Source: Uloborus plumipes (lineage: Eukaryota; Arthropoda; Arachnida; Araneae; Uloboridae). Taken from it: a stretch of DNA of 64,000 nucleotides. The stretch is from the NCBI GenBank assembly GCA_038373865.1, contig JAXGGA010002901.1, positions 12,501-76,500 on the forward strand, in the 5' to 3' direction. The position numbers were made by a program, and so were the translations under genes. The notes beneath the pieces are model-generated. The model made no database searches, had not been told where the DNA came from, and saw nothing but the letters and a program-made list of their open reading frames with translations. Shown here one piece after another: positions 54,991 through 64,000 of this stretch; the first letter of the stretch is position 1; each line of letters starts with the position of its first letter.

Positions 54991-55250
54991 GAAAATTTAA
55001 CACGATCATGATAAAAAACATTCAAAGTAGCTGTCACAGCCAGCAACGCGCCTCTCCAAAAGTGGGGAAGAGGGGGTGAGGGAGAGGAGCGCAAGGGAGG
55101 GGGCAGTGGACCCCTGGTAGTGCTGGAGAGAGGTTGGTCTCTCGGTCCCGTCGATACGGGAGTGGTTATTGTTCTTCTCGCGGAGTGCGAGACGGGTCAT
55201 GCTGGCTCTTGCCAGGCTTAAGCTTTGTTCATGGATTCATGTATATAATA
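54991..55250. other. GC-rich spacer
   Basis: About 200 bases with runs of G and CpGs (55040-55200) lie between a dispersed repeat and a MITE. Short frames on the minus strand are compositional. Confidence 0.35.
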
Positions 55251-55895
55251 GGGTAGTTGTGACCTATTAAAAATCCCCATTTTGATCATTAAATATTGTT
55301 ACTTGACCCTCAAAACTCCAAAATTCACCACTGCCGTATTTTAAAACACAACGATTGATTTTTAATGAATTTTTAAAAATCCGACGCGCAAAAGCGCGCT
55401 TTTCTGATACGTCACGAGTTACGTCACTCGGCCTCAATCCTCAGCTCTCCGCGACGGACCCGTGTTATCGCTACAGACATTTTGAGCGCGTAGTTATTTT
55501 TAATTTTTAGACATTTAATAATCCCTTTGATGCATGATGGAGACAGGATACGTCAAAGGACAGTCCAACAATCTCCCTCAAGTGACATCAATGATGGTTT
55601 TTGCCTATTTTCGAGAGAACGAGCGATTTAAATCTTCCAAAATCACGAGGAGTTAATAGTCTTCAAATGCGTCTTCAACGTAGCCAAGAGTTTCCCTCGC
55701 TTCTCTTCGTCGGCTGAGGCGCGGCGGAAGTACCGATGACGTTTCTTCCGCCGCCGAAAGACGTCACATTTTCTTGAACTTTAAAAATTATTTAAAAAAA
55801 AACTACTTATCGTATCGCAAAAATTTTTTCACCGATGATGTTCACACATGTTACTCTATCATATAAAAATAAAATTGAAAAATCGAAAACTACCC
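55251..55895. mobile_element. TA-flanked MITE, 'GGGTAGTT' family
   Basis: Flanked by TA, with short inverse ends GGGTAGTT and AACTACCC (645 bp). The interior is GC-rich and has two CRE-like cores: CGTCACGAGTTACGTCAC near 55410 and GACGTTTCTTCCGCCGCC...GACGTCAC near 55738-55767. Terminal repeats are only ~8-10 bp, so confidence is moderate. Confidence 0.55.
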
Positions 55896-56136
55896 TATTC
55901 ATCATTTCATCGTCATACTTGTACATATCTGTAAATAAAAACTTTGTTGACTGCAATCAGCCCAATCGTGCCTCAGTATCACAACATTTATGATGTATAA
56001 CGGTCCCCAATCGGCCAGCTCTGACAGTAGCAATTATATACAGTTCGAATTACAAAGTGATTTATAAAAATAAATATGATTAGGATTACAGTTAAATTTA
56101 GGAGCGTATCCAGCAATTTTTTAGCAATAATACACA

Positions 56137-56943
56137 CTAGGTGACCCGTGCGGAATTCCGCAAAAATAAATAAATAAATAAATAAATAAATAAAATAAAA
56201 TAAAATAAAAACTCTAAACTTAAAATTGAGTTATTCAGGTTCAAAGATTTCAGTCCTCGATTGGATGTGTATCTTTGTAAAATCTTGTATTGTAAAATCT
56301 TGTACGTTTGCACAACATCGCCATCAACTGCCGTCGTTCTGACAACTTTTCAAAGAGATCAAAGACACGTTCACTTTTACAACTACTACAAAAGTGATAC
56401 CCTATATTAAAATCAAATACCCAAGGCTACCACTAAACTAAATACTAACGTTATCGCAAAACTACCATAGTATTTTGAAACAATAAAAGTTACAATTAAG
56501 GTTTACCGAGCTAAGCCTTGGCTTGAAATGTCGCATTTAATATTGATTTGAACAACAATGGTAAAACGATTTTAACCGTTGAGCAAAAAATTTAACTTTT
56601 TCAAACTTCAATCGCTTATAAGTCGCTTAAACGTGGATTTTCGAGATTGTCGTTACGCGGCGCTAGCGGAGAAACGTTCTAAAGAACGCATTTTTTTTAA
56701 TCTTTCGAATGAAATCAAAATGGAGACGATACGACAATTATTTCGCTAGATAGAGTCAATTTTGTGCCCAAAAATTGAAGTTCGAATAAAAAACGAACCG
56801 ACACTTTTTAGAGGGTGGGTCTAATTTTCGTCAATAGCCCGCGGGATAAACTTCAAAATCATAAATTTTCTTGCAATTCGATAAAGAAATGAGCGAGTTT
56901 CGACCGGGTATAGGATTCGGCTTAGAGAAATAATATATGGAGA
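56137..56943 (-). mobile_element. Nonautonomous Helitron, copy H2b (uninterrupted)
   Basis: An 807-bp element has the same ends as 24468-26681: minus-strand start TCTCCATATATTATTTCTCT after a host A; 3' hairpin TGCGGAATTCCGCA, CGGGTCAC, CTAGT at 56137. Near the 3' end is (AAAT)n then (AAAAT)n at 56164-56210. Lacks the 'AACCGACTTC' insertion. Encodes nothing. Confidence 0.87.
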
Positions 56944-56982
56944 TTGGTAAATAATTGAGTCATTTGGAGTCAAATCTAGTTA

Positions 56983-57384
56983 CAGTACAGAACCTTTTAT
57001 CCGGGAGCCAAAATACCGGGAAACCAGAAAACCGGCAACATTTTGTTGATTTTTCCGCCACTTTTTAAAATACGCATTTTCGGCAATTTCTAAAAAAAAA
57101 TAGAGTTTTTTTTTTCTTTTGAAATACCTAAATGAATATGAACGGTTTCTTCATAAATACCATGTAAGTGGCATATAGCTCAGAAATTTTCAATATCGTA
57201 ATATCTGTAAGCACTTCTGGATCGTTTTCTCTTCAGATTTTAAGATGCATTACTATTTGTTATAGTAACTTGGATTTTATAAACAATTGGCAAATATCGC
57301 TTCGTAGCGATCCAGAAAACCGGGAAATTCAGTTATCCGGGATAGCTGTGGTCCCAAACATCCCGGATAATTGGTTCTCTACTG
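56983..57384. mobile_element. pogo/Tigger-like MITE, 'TTATCCGGGA' family
   Basis: A 402-bp element is flanked by TA, with ends CAGTACAGAACCTTTTATCC and ATAATTGGTTCTCTACTG and inner ATCCGGGA / TCCCGGAT. Extra internal phrases AAACCAGAAAACCGG and GAAAACCGGGAAATTCAGTT reiterate the subterminal sequence. Confidence 0.75.
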
Positions 57385-57548
57385 TATATCCATTTCTCAA
57401 AATCCACGGTTTTGAAGGCAGAACTATTGATCTAAAGGGGTTGTTCTTGCAAACTTCAAGAGAAGCGAATTTTAAATTTCAAAAATTCATAGGGTCGGAA
57501 AAAATAATAGCATTCGCCACATGCCAGTAAAAACACTTTACATGATAT

Positions 57549-58185
57549 CAGTGGTTGGAAAAAATACATATTTTTCGTAGCGAACTACAACTACAACTAC
57601 TTTCTTATAAATGTAGTTAACTACAGCTACAACTACTTTTTTTTTAATGTAGCGAGCTACACTACTTTTTTTTAAATGCAGCGAGCTACACTACTTTTGA
57701 AATGTAGTTGCTACTTCGCTACTTTTTAAAAAATAAATAACAAGAACACACCAATTGAGGATCGACCGAAAAAATTCGAAAAGTAGTTTAGATTAAAAAA
57801 TTACTTCATTCGAATATGGAATAGAAATAGGAATTGTCTTTGAATTTATTTGTTACTTTTCCTTTTTGTTCCTTTTTTTCGTTTCCTTTTTGTTCCTAAA
57901 ATTTGTCCTTTTTAGATTTTTTTGACAATTTTTTACGAATATTCGCCACAAGAAAAACCTTGTTTTTTTCCTTCGTTCTCTCTTTTTTTATTTTTTTTTC
58001 ATTTATTTATTTATTTTTTTAATTTAAAAGTAGTTTTCAGAAATCGCTACAAACTACTATTTTTTTGTATCGCGCTACTCACTACTCTACTTTTTTTAAA
58101 AAGCAGTGCGCTACACTACAAACTACTAAAAAATGTAGCTACTACAGTAGTTTCGCTACTTGTAGCGCGCTACTTCCGACCACTG
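57549..58185. mobile_element. hAT-type MITE with GTAGC-rich arms
   Basis: A 637-bp element is flanked by a perfect 8-bp duplication CATGATAT (57541-57548 and 58186-58193). Ends CAGTGGTTGGAAAAA and CTTCCGACCACTG. The arms are built of reiterated GTAGCGAACTAC / ACTACAACTAC / GTAGCGCGCTAC phrases, about a dozen in all, in mirror order. No coding sequence. Confidence 0.9.
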
Positions 58186-58639
58186 CATGATATATGTAGT
58201 ATTTAAAAAAAAGTTGGGAGAGCTTTTATAGTTCTGCATCAGGTTATGTGGGAGGTTAGAATGAAAAAAGGTACTCAGACCCAGTGAATGAACACCCCAA
58301 TCAGTGAACAAATGCAGCATTTTCCAGTCATTTTCTTTGGGTAAATGTGTCGTAAGGAGTTACTTCTGCTAATTCATCTAAGAAAAATGCTTCAGAATCT
58401 TATTTTTTTAGGAAAAATACGAGATGTTCATTCACTGGAAGAATTCATTCTCTGGTATGTATATCCTACTTACTTTTTGTTGAGATCTAGTGGTTGTCTT
58501 TCAGCCATTTTTAAAAGAGCTTTTAAATTCACATTTTTTAAATGAAATTAATTTTCATAATAAGTAGACTTGGGGTAGGCTTTGATTCTAAACGACTCAT
58601 AATTCCTTGATGTGAAAGCAAAAAACCACTTGGAATAAC
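58186..58639. other. Nothing recognised
   Basis: AT-rich spacer with a 66-codon frame of no known family. Confidence 0.35.
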
Positions 58640-59539
58640 TCTGTACCTCAGAACCAGAACGACGCAAGTCCAAAAATGGCGATTTTCACTTTTTTGCCTC
58701 ATTGTATGTAGAATAGGGTGGGGAGAAAAATAAAAAGTTTTTCAGATCAACTTCTAATAGTTGCCAAAAGTTATCTTTGGTGATAGTTAGCTTTTGGGCA
58801 AATTTTGAGAAAAATCGGTTGATATCTTCAGGGGGCGCTGCGATCGTAAAGTTTTACCATAGCTTTGTTATGGATTTTATGGTTCAAATATCAAAAAGAA
58901 TGCCTTTAGCTAGTCTCTTTGCGTTTTTTTTTACTCAAAAGATGTTTTCATGCATGAAAAGCATATGAAATGACCCACAAACATTATTTTATATGATGTA
59001 TTTATATTTCAAAAAAACACTTTTTTTCATTTTTTTGTTTCTTTTTAAATGCTTGAAATATAAATATATCATATAAAATAATTTTATGTGAGTTATTTCA
59101 TATGCTTTGAATGCATGAATATATCTTATGAGTAAAAAAAATGCAATGAGATTAGCTAACGGCATTATTTTTCATATTTTAACCATAAAATCCCGATAAA
59201 AGCTATGATAAAACTTTGCGATCGCAGCGCCCCCTGAAGATATCAACCGATGTTTCTCAAATTTTGCACAAAAGCTAACTATCAACAAAGTCAACTTTTG
59301 GCAACTATTAGAAGTTGATCTGAAAAACTTTTTATTTTTCGCCCCACCCTAATGTAGAATCTTCTTCCACATCGACCCATTAAAACATTATTCTATAAAA
59401 CAAATTCCTTCACAATTGTTTAGCAGCGTGAAAAGAGCGCGAGTCTCATTCTTCGCATGCATCCGACAACCGTTTTCGCCCTCTACTGAAAAATGACGAA
59501 AATGGACGTTTACGTTAGTCTGGTTCTGAAGTACAGAAC
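58640..59539. mobile_element. Outer inverted-repeat element around a foldback
   Basis: CTGTACCTCAGAACCAGAAC at 58641 and its inverse GTCTGGTTCTGAAGTACAGA at 59518-59537 form imperfect terminal repeats, with TCCAAAAATGGCGATTTTC / GAAAATGGACG inside. A younger foldback (58715-59351) occupies most of the interior. Superfamily unassigned. Confidence 0.55.
58715..59351. mobile_element. MULE-like foldback element
   Basis: A ~637-bp palindrome has arms of ~300 bp (AGGGTGGGG...AAGTTGATCTGAAAAACTTT inverse; GGCGCTGCGATCGTAAAGTT near 58836 and its inverse near 59214). Flanked by ATGTAGAAT on both sides (58706-58714 and 59352-59360). Long terminal repeats with a 9-bp duplication fit Mutator-like foldbacks; TA-type insertion is excluded only if the 9-bp repeat is not coincidental. 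Confidence 0.72.
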
Positions 59540-60712
59540 TTTGCAATTTTAATTTAAAAAAAATAGGTTTGTTACTGGTAATCGATTGCCACTTTAAAGG
59601 TTTCAGTAGCAAAATCCAAATTAATCAATATGATTGGTTAGAAAAGTGATTATGATCGTAATTACATGTATATGGATCAAATAAAATAAAATAAGACATA
59701 GATCAGTGAGTACTGAAACATGAAAAATTCCTATAAGAACATTCAAACTAGTAATTACAGTTTGAATTATATTTTACGAAACAAAATATGATCACGATTA
59801 AAATGAATATAGTAGTACAAAAGCAACTATTTAAGCAGTAATAACCTTTAGTAGATAATAACTACACCGAGTTAAATGTGCATTAATTTTACGTTTAATA
59901 AACCCCACACATGGACCAAACAGTTTGTACATGTGTTTAACACTTACGAGTAATATATTTTTCAGAAAAAAGAAAGACAATAATACCATTACAAATGTAT
60001 TTAATCCCTTTAATTGAAAATTATTCAATTCAAATTCAAATTTGAAACATTTTACTTGAAAAATTCCCTCAAATCTTTGTGATGAATTTAATACCACAAA
60101 AAATAACGACATAAAGATTATGATTTGATTTTAATGAAAAGTAGAATATGACTATGACTACGATTATAGAGAATAAACAACGTATTAACTAAAAGTAAAT
60201 TATTTATCCTATGGAAACCACAGCTTTCTGTCCGAATCAATATTTATTTATTTAAATTTATTTACTTCGGACAAATTTCCTCCCTTTTCGGAAATGCGAA
60301 GTTGAAAAATTTGCAATTCATTTTCATTTAGTTTCTTTCAACCATCGAACACATAAACTTACTAATCATTAAACAACCTTGACAAAATCTTATAAACAGA
60401 AGACTAACTCTCATAAGGAAGTTCATCCACTATCGCAATAAACCATAAAAGCAATGACTAACCATACACGTCGCGTTTTAAACTACCATTTCGTCGCCAA
60501 AACTTAAAAGTAACGTGCGTTTCGTCACCAGTGGCCAACGCCAAATTGACATTAAGACCTACTTGCTTAGATAAATAGCATCCTCCCTCTATTAGAGGAG
60601 TGACAGTTAGAAAAATGACATACTCTCCTTGGCCTACCTGAAAAAGAGGAAGGTTTCTAAGTCCTCTGTTGCAAACTTGAGTTGTGTTTTAGGAAACATC
60701 GAATCTTTGTTT
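59540..60712. other. Nothing recognised
   Basis: AT-rich, apparently unique, no credible gene. Confidence 0.4.
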
Positions 60713-60713
60713 T

Positions 60714-61231
60714 ATTACCCATTAATGCCTGATTTTTTTTTCAAAGATATTTTGTATACTGGTTACAAACAGTGTTTAATGGACAGAAAAAATAATAAAA
60801 AAATATTATATAAAAAATAATTGTTTTATTAAGGAAAGAAAAATCGTCCCTTAAAAGTTACGATAGACCCCAGAGGGTACATACTTTTTTTGCTAAAATT
60901 TTTTTCTGCCTACGATATAATATTTAAAAAGACATTTTATAAGAAAAAATAAAATCAGCAATGAACATAAACTGGGAAGCTGGGAATAACTTTGAAAACT
61001 TAGCTTTCTTTCTTGAGATTGTGAACGATGTAAGTTTTGATAAAGATCCTATTAAAACTGCTACAGAACACCCTTTACAATGGTTATGTGCTGCAATCTG
61101 TTAATAACGAATTGAAACAATACCAAGGTACTCATTGAACACTATTACTTGGTTGAAATGTTCATTTTGGGGAAATTCAGACCCTTTTTTGGCCCGTCCC
61201 TAAAAAGGGACGCTAGGCATTCATGGGTTAA
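60714..61231. mobile_element. piggyBac-like MITE
   Basis: The left end CCCATTAATGCCTGATTT follows ATTA; the right end AGGGACGCTAGGCATTCATGGG is followed by TTAA. Same size class and related subterminal blocks as 33716-34244. The left TTAA is degraded. Confidence 0.65.
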
Positions 61232-62194
61232 TTATTGTTTTTTTTTTAATGAGTGGCAGAGTTTCGGGAGTTCAAAACATTTTCCTCCCTTTTCCCGAAA
61301 ACTTAATTCAATTGATGAAAGATTTGATGGAAAATATTGCAAAACAGCAGATTTTTAATTGAGAAGAATAAATACATTTTGGAACAGCTTGTGAAATGTT
61401 CTTGGTTACGTTCAAAGTTACATAATTTTCATTAAAATGAAAAAGGTTGCACCTCTGCTTTAAACTAAATTTTTGCAAAAAAAGAAGACAGAAATGACAA
61501 TATGTTTCGCGCATGTGTTTTGGCGGTATTACGAACCAATTTCTCCCATCGAATATTTTTTGAGTTTTTAACGACTGTCGCTTATCACGTTTTCCGCCAT
61601 TCCAAAGTATATTTATATGAGATAATAATTAACCAGGTGATTATCTGCAAGAGCACACTATTTTTTACCGTGCAAAATTTACGAAGAACCACGTGAATTG
61701 TGTAATGATGAAAACAAAATTAAATAGGTAGCAATCGAGAGCGCCTAGCGTATTTCTTTATTTGATGCAAAAATAATTTTTCTTCACCTCATCAAGATGC
61801 AAGGTTCTTCGGAAGTTTTAAAAAAGTTGTAAAAAAAAGTTTAAAAAAGTGGTCAAATTTAAAGACTTGGTTAAAAAGGAAGATGCCATGCGACTTTATC
61901 AGCTGCCATGTGGACGGAAATCCATCTACAAAGCTTATAAAAGACGTCTTCAACTTCTCACTGAAATACACTAAATTCGACGACTATTCTAAAAATTTTC
62001 TTAGACTGAGGCCTCATATTTCGTCAACGGGGACAGCAGGGAAAACAATGTATTTGCGACCAAAAACACTGTTTCAATATCACTACTGATTTTTTCACCA
62101 TTGGAGAAAAGTAAGAAAACCATTTTGAAGTTGCCATGCTGTGGAAGTTTAAAAAACACCTCTCCCCCCAAAAACAGGATTTATTCCAGTTTGC
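61232..62194. other. Nothing recognised
   Basis: AT-rich; 60-70-codon frames resemble no family. Confidence 0.35.
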
Positions 62195-62440
62195 TTTTAC
62201 TGTTCGTTTCCGATCTCCAAGCCTGGCAGTCACAAACGGTTCCATTTGAAAAATAGGAGATAGGTTAAGTGGGTGCACTTCAAAATGCTTTCAATTTTTG
62301 TTCCCATCTCCCTTCCTTGTTGAATGTTACTTAAAATTCCCCACCCCCCATTTTGAGAAAATCAGAAGAGACCCGACGCATGCGCAAATTTGAGCAAGAT
62401 CGCGCAATAACATATCAGACCCTTCACATCTGCAGCCGAG
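62195..62440 (+). repeat. Dispersed repeat partner of 54765-54990
   Basis: Contains CCATTTGAAAAATAGGAGAT, CACCCCCCATTTTGAGAAAA and GACGCATGCGCAAATTTGAG; see partner. Confidence 0.65.
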
Positions 62441-63360
62441 GGTAGAACCCATTGGGGAAAGAAGTCCTCATAGTTCTCATTTAGATACTGCGATAAATTC
62501 ACAGTTAAGAAGAATTGTTTTTGAAACTAAATTTTAAAAACTCTCAGCGAAGCTTTTTTAAAACCGTTTTTGAAGACACCAGTATTCACTTTTTCAGTAG
62601 GAATAGCAAGTAGCTTAACTTCCATCACCTACTAAAACAAGTTCGAATCGACCAAAACCTTCCGCTTCGAATCAAAAATCAAAACCTCTTGCTGCTACAC
62701 GCTTCCAAAAAATCGGTCCGACCTTGTCCCTGCACAGATTAACGGAACAACTAATAACCACCTGATTTCTGACGTCCCTCGACGAATTCGGTAACTCGTT
62801 CGGTTCTCCTTCCACTTTACGGCGTTTCCTTGTTTTCTTATCACGAAACAGTTTCACGGTTTGTTAGCGAAAGGACTATTTAGAACGAAATGCATACCCG
62901 CCATTAGTCAAAGCTACATCAACACCCGGGGATGGAGCTCGAGGTTATCTTGGTCAAAAACGGCTGCTCTAAATGCTTGACCACATGGCACCCACTTAGA
63001 TACTGCCTTAAATGAATTAAAATTAATTTGATCTACCAGCCCTTATTTGGAGACGAAAATTTTAAAACTTAATTCAATAAACTTAACAAGGCTTTTTCAA
63101 AACTTTGGAAGACACCAGCTTCGATTTTTTTTTCAGTGTAGCAAGTGGCTCAAATTAATTCAGTCGCAAAAGCAAGTTCAACTTGATCAAAAGCCTTGTC
63201 TAGTGGTCAGAGAAGTCTGACCCGGATGGGGCGGTTTCGGGTTCGATTCCCGGTTCGAGCATGGATGTACTTTCTCTCTTCTGTCCTTGTCCTCTCTTTG
63301 TGTGAATGGCTGGCTACCTTATAAATGGGTTTCCACGGCATCTGTGTACTGTGGAAGTCT

Positions 63361-63609
63361 AAGTTCATGCCAAATGAGGGTACAGATGGAAAAGTGAAGC
63401 TAAGTTCATGCCAAATGACGGTACGGTTGGAAAAGTGAAGCTAAGTTCATGCCAAATGACGGTACAGTTGGAAAAGTGAAGCTGAGTTCATGCCAAATGA
63501 CGGTACAGTTGGAAAAGTGAAGCTAAGTTCATGCCAAATGACGGTACGGTTGGAAAAGTGAAGCTAAGTTCATGCCAAATGACGGTACAGTTGGAAAAGT
63601 GAAGCTAAG
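63361..63609 (+). repeat. 41-bp VNTR, six units, in SINE tail
   Basis: AAGTTCATGCCAAATGA begins at 63361, 63402, 63443, 63484, 63525 and 63566 (63484 has GAGTTC), exactly 41 bp apart. Units 2 and 5 carry GGTACGGTTGG, the others GGTACAG(A/T)TGG; units 2-3 and 5-6 thus match as blocks, suggesting a three-unit (123-bp) duplication step. It is contiguous and without spacers. Confidence 0.95.
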
Positions 63610-63611
63610 TA

Positions 63612-63834
63612 CCGTTAATAAGGCTTACTTGGACCCCAGGGGGTTACTTGAGCCAATCACAGTAAAATGATAAAATCTGGGTTTGGTACTTATTAGTTGA
63701 AGATTTACACGTAGTCGTTTCTACGCTAGGTAGAAGCACTCTGCGGTCTAACGCTAGTACCAAACTCAGATTTTATCATTTTACTGTAATGGGCTCAAGT
63801 AACCCCCTAGGGTCCAAGTAACACTTATTCACGG
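63612..63834. mobile_element. TA-flanked MITE in SINE tail
   Basis: A 223-bp element is flanked by TA. Ends CCGTTAATAAGGCTTACTTG and CAAGTAACACTTATTCACGG, then GGACCC(C/T)AGGGGGTTACTTG in inverse. Arms of ~75 bp include AAAATGATAAAATCTG(G/A)GTTTGGTAC. Terminal CCGT...ACGG with TA resembles the 3731-5021 family in its ends only. Confidence 0.85.
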
Positions 63835-64000
63835 TATCTAAGATTGCCAGCCTAGCTGGCACATAACAACAGCAACAAGTTGACTAAAATCTTCCCCTTT
63901 GATTCGAAACACCTAAAACCTCCTATTGCTCCACTGTTCCAAAAAAAATCGGTCCGACCTTGCACAGATTAACGGAACAAACTAATAAGCAGCTCATTTC

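Larger units (their letters stand above)
63193..63876 (+). mobile_element. tRNA-headed SINE, copy S4, with expanded tail
   Basis: The head TTGTCTAGTGGTCAGAGAAG (A box) and GGGTTCGATTCCCGGTTCGA (B box) are the best preserved in the window, followed by GCATGGATGTACTTTCTCTC and GTGTACTGTGGAAGTC. The 3' portion is expanded into a 41-bp VNTR, then interrupted by a TA MITE. Flanks AACTTGATCAAAA (63180-63192) and AAGTTGACTAAAA (63877-63889) agree at 10 of 13 positions, a retroposon-type target duplication. The paralogous locus in unit 1 (near 62641) lacks the insertion. Confidence 0.85.
62484..64000 (+). repeat. Segmental tandem duplication (~515-bp unit), second unit interrupted
   Basis: TTAGATACTG starts at 62481 and 62996. 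Shared blocks follow: GAAGACACCAG, TTTTTCAGT, CAAGTAGCTTAA / AAGTGGCTCAAAT, AGCAAGTT-GA-AAA and CGATTCGAA-type. The end block AATCGGTCCGACCTTG...CACAGATTAACGGAACAA is shared by 62712-62750 and 63947-63980. The second unit is longer because a SINE with VNTR and a MITE were inserted (63193-63876). The window ends inside unit 2. Confidence 0.8.

Noticed and set aside
57168..57530. 120-codon plus-strand frame
   Set aside because: It begins inside a pogo-like MITE and runs through its right terminus and TA flank, so it cannot be a conserved gene.
58715..59351. Mariner-type MITE with TA target
   Set aside because: A TA does flank the GGGTG ends, but the longer ATGTAGAAT repeat just outside explains both flanks better, so a 9-bp duplication is preferred.
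63361..63609. Regularly spaced repeats resembling a CRISPR array
   Set aside because: The 41-bp units are contiguous, with no unique spacers, and lie in a SINE tail in a eukaryotic genome.

Overview
This 64 kb window is AT-rich, eukaryotic and almost wholly intergenic or intronic. I find no intact host gene, no rRNA, no functional tRNA and no CRISPR array. The longest open frames are chance or repeat artefacts: 197 codons across an (AT)n microsatellite, and 178 codons across a GC-rich block. The repeat spectrum points to an arthropod-like invertebrate nuclear genome: Helitrons ending in CTAGT, DINE-1/HINE-like Helitrons with internal ~145-bp satellites, hAT, pogo/Tigger, Tc1/mariner and piggyBac-type MITEs, and tRNA-headed SINEs. 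A chelicerate is my guess only.

Layout. At 0-10 kb: a GC-richer block (530-770), an old tandem duplication split by a hAT MITE (1.16-2.2 kb), two MITEs (2.69-3.16 and 3.73-5.02 kb), an 'AACCGACTTC' repeat (5.22-6.60 kb), a 1.4-kb palindrome (7.38-8.77 kb) and a small pogo-like MITE. At 10-20 kb: a 4-bp-TSD transposon family (10.3 kb, and a long relative at 14.4-16.4 kb holding a protein relic), a HINE-like Helitron (10.95-12.0 kb), a piggyBac-like MITE (12.9-14.3 kb), a GC-rich block (17.0-17.45 kb), a pogo-like MITE (19.1 kb) and SINEs. At 20-27 kb: a three-level nest (hAT-like around a long inverted-repeat element around a TA-flanked palindrome), then a reverse-strand Helitron interrupted by a second 'AACCGACTTC' copy. 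At 27.3-28.6 kb: a 19-bp repeat, a GGTC microsatellite and a 146-147-bp satellite with trimeric higher-order structure.

At 29-43 kb: more MITEs (31.3-32.9, 33.7-34.3, 34.4-35.0, 36.9-38.6 kb), a Helitron with two 5' ends and a helicase relic (35.4-36.7 kb), a ~351-bp direct repeat (38.7-39.8 kb) and a HINE-like element (41.7-42.4 kb). At 43-46 kb: a Tc1 element with a decayed DD34E transposase sits inside a mariner-like inverted-repeat element. At 46-64 kb: a long featureless stretch, then hAT MITEs with 8-bp target duplications, a split SINE, a second Helitron copy giving the empty site for the 25-kb insertion, a MULE-like foldback, and a segmental duplication carrying a SINE with a 41-bp VNTR tail and a MITE.

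The only protein-coding signals are dead transposon genes: the Tc1 transposase, a Helitron helicase C-terminus, and two proteins of unassigned DNA-transposon families. The main value of the window is its record of nested insertions, several with an internal empty-site control, plus two odd patterns: terminal motifs reiterated inside unrelated MITE families, and a dispersed repeat carrying an AGGTCAnnnTGACCT palindrome.
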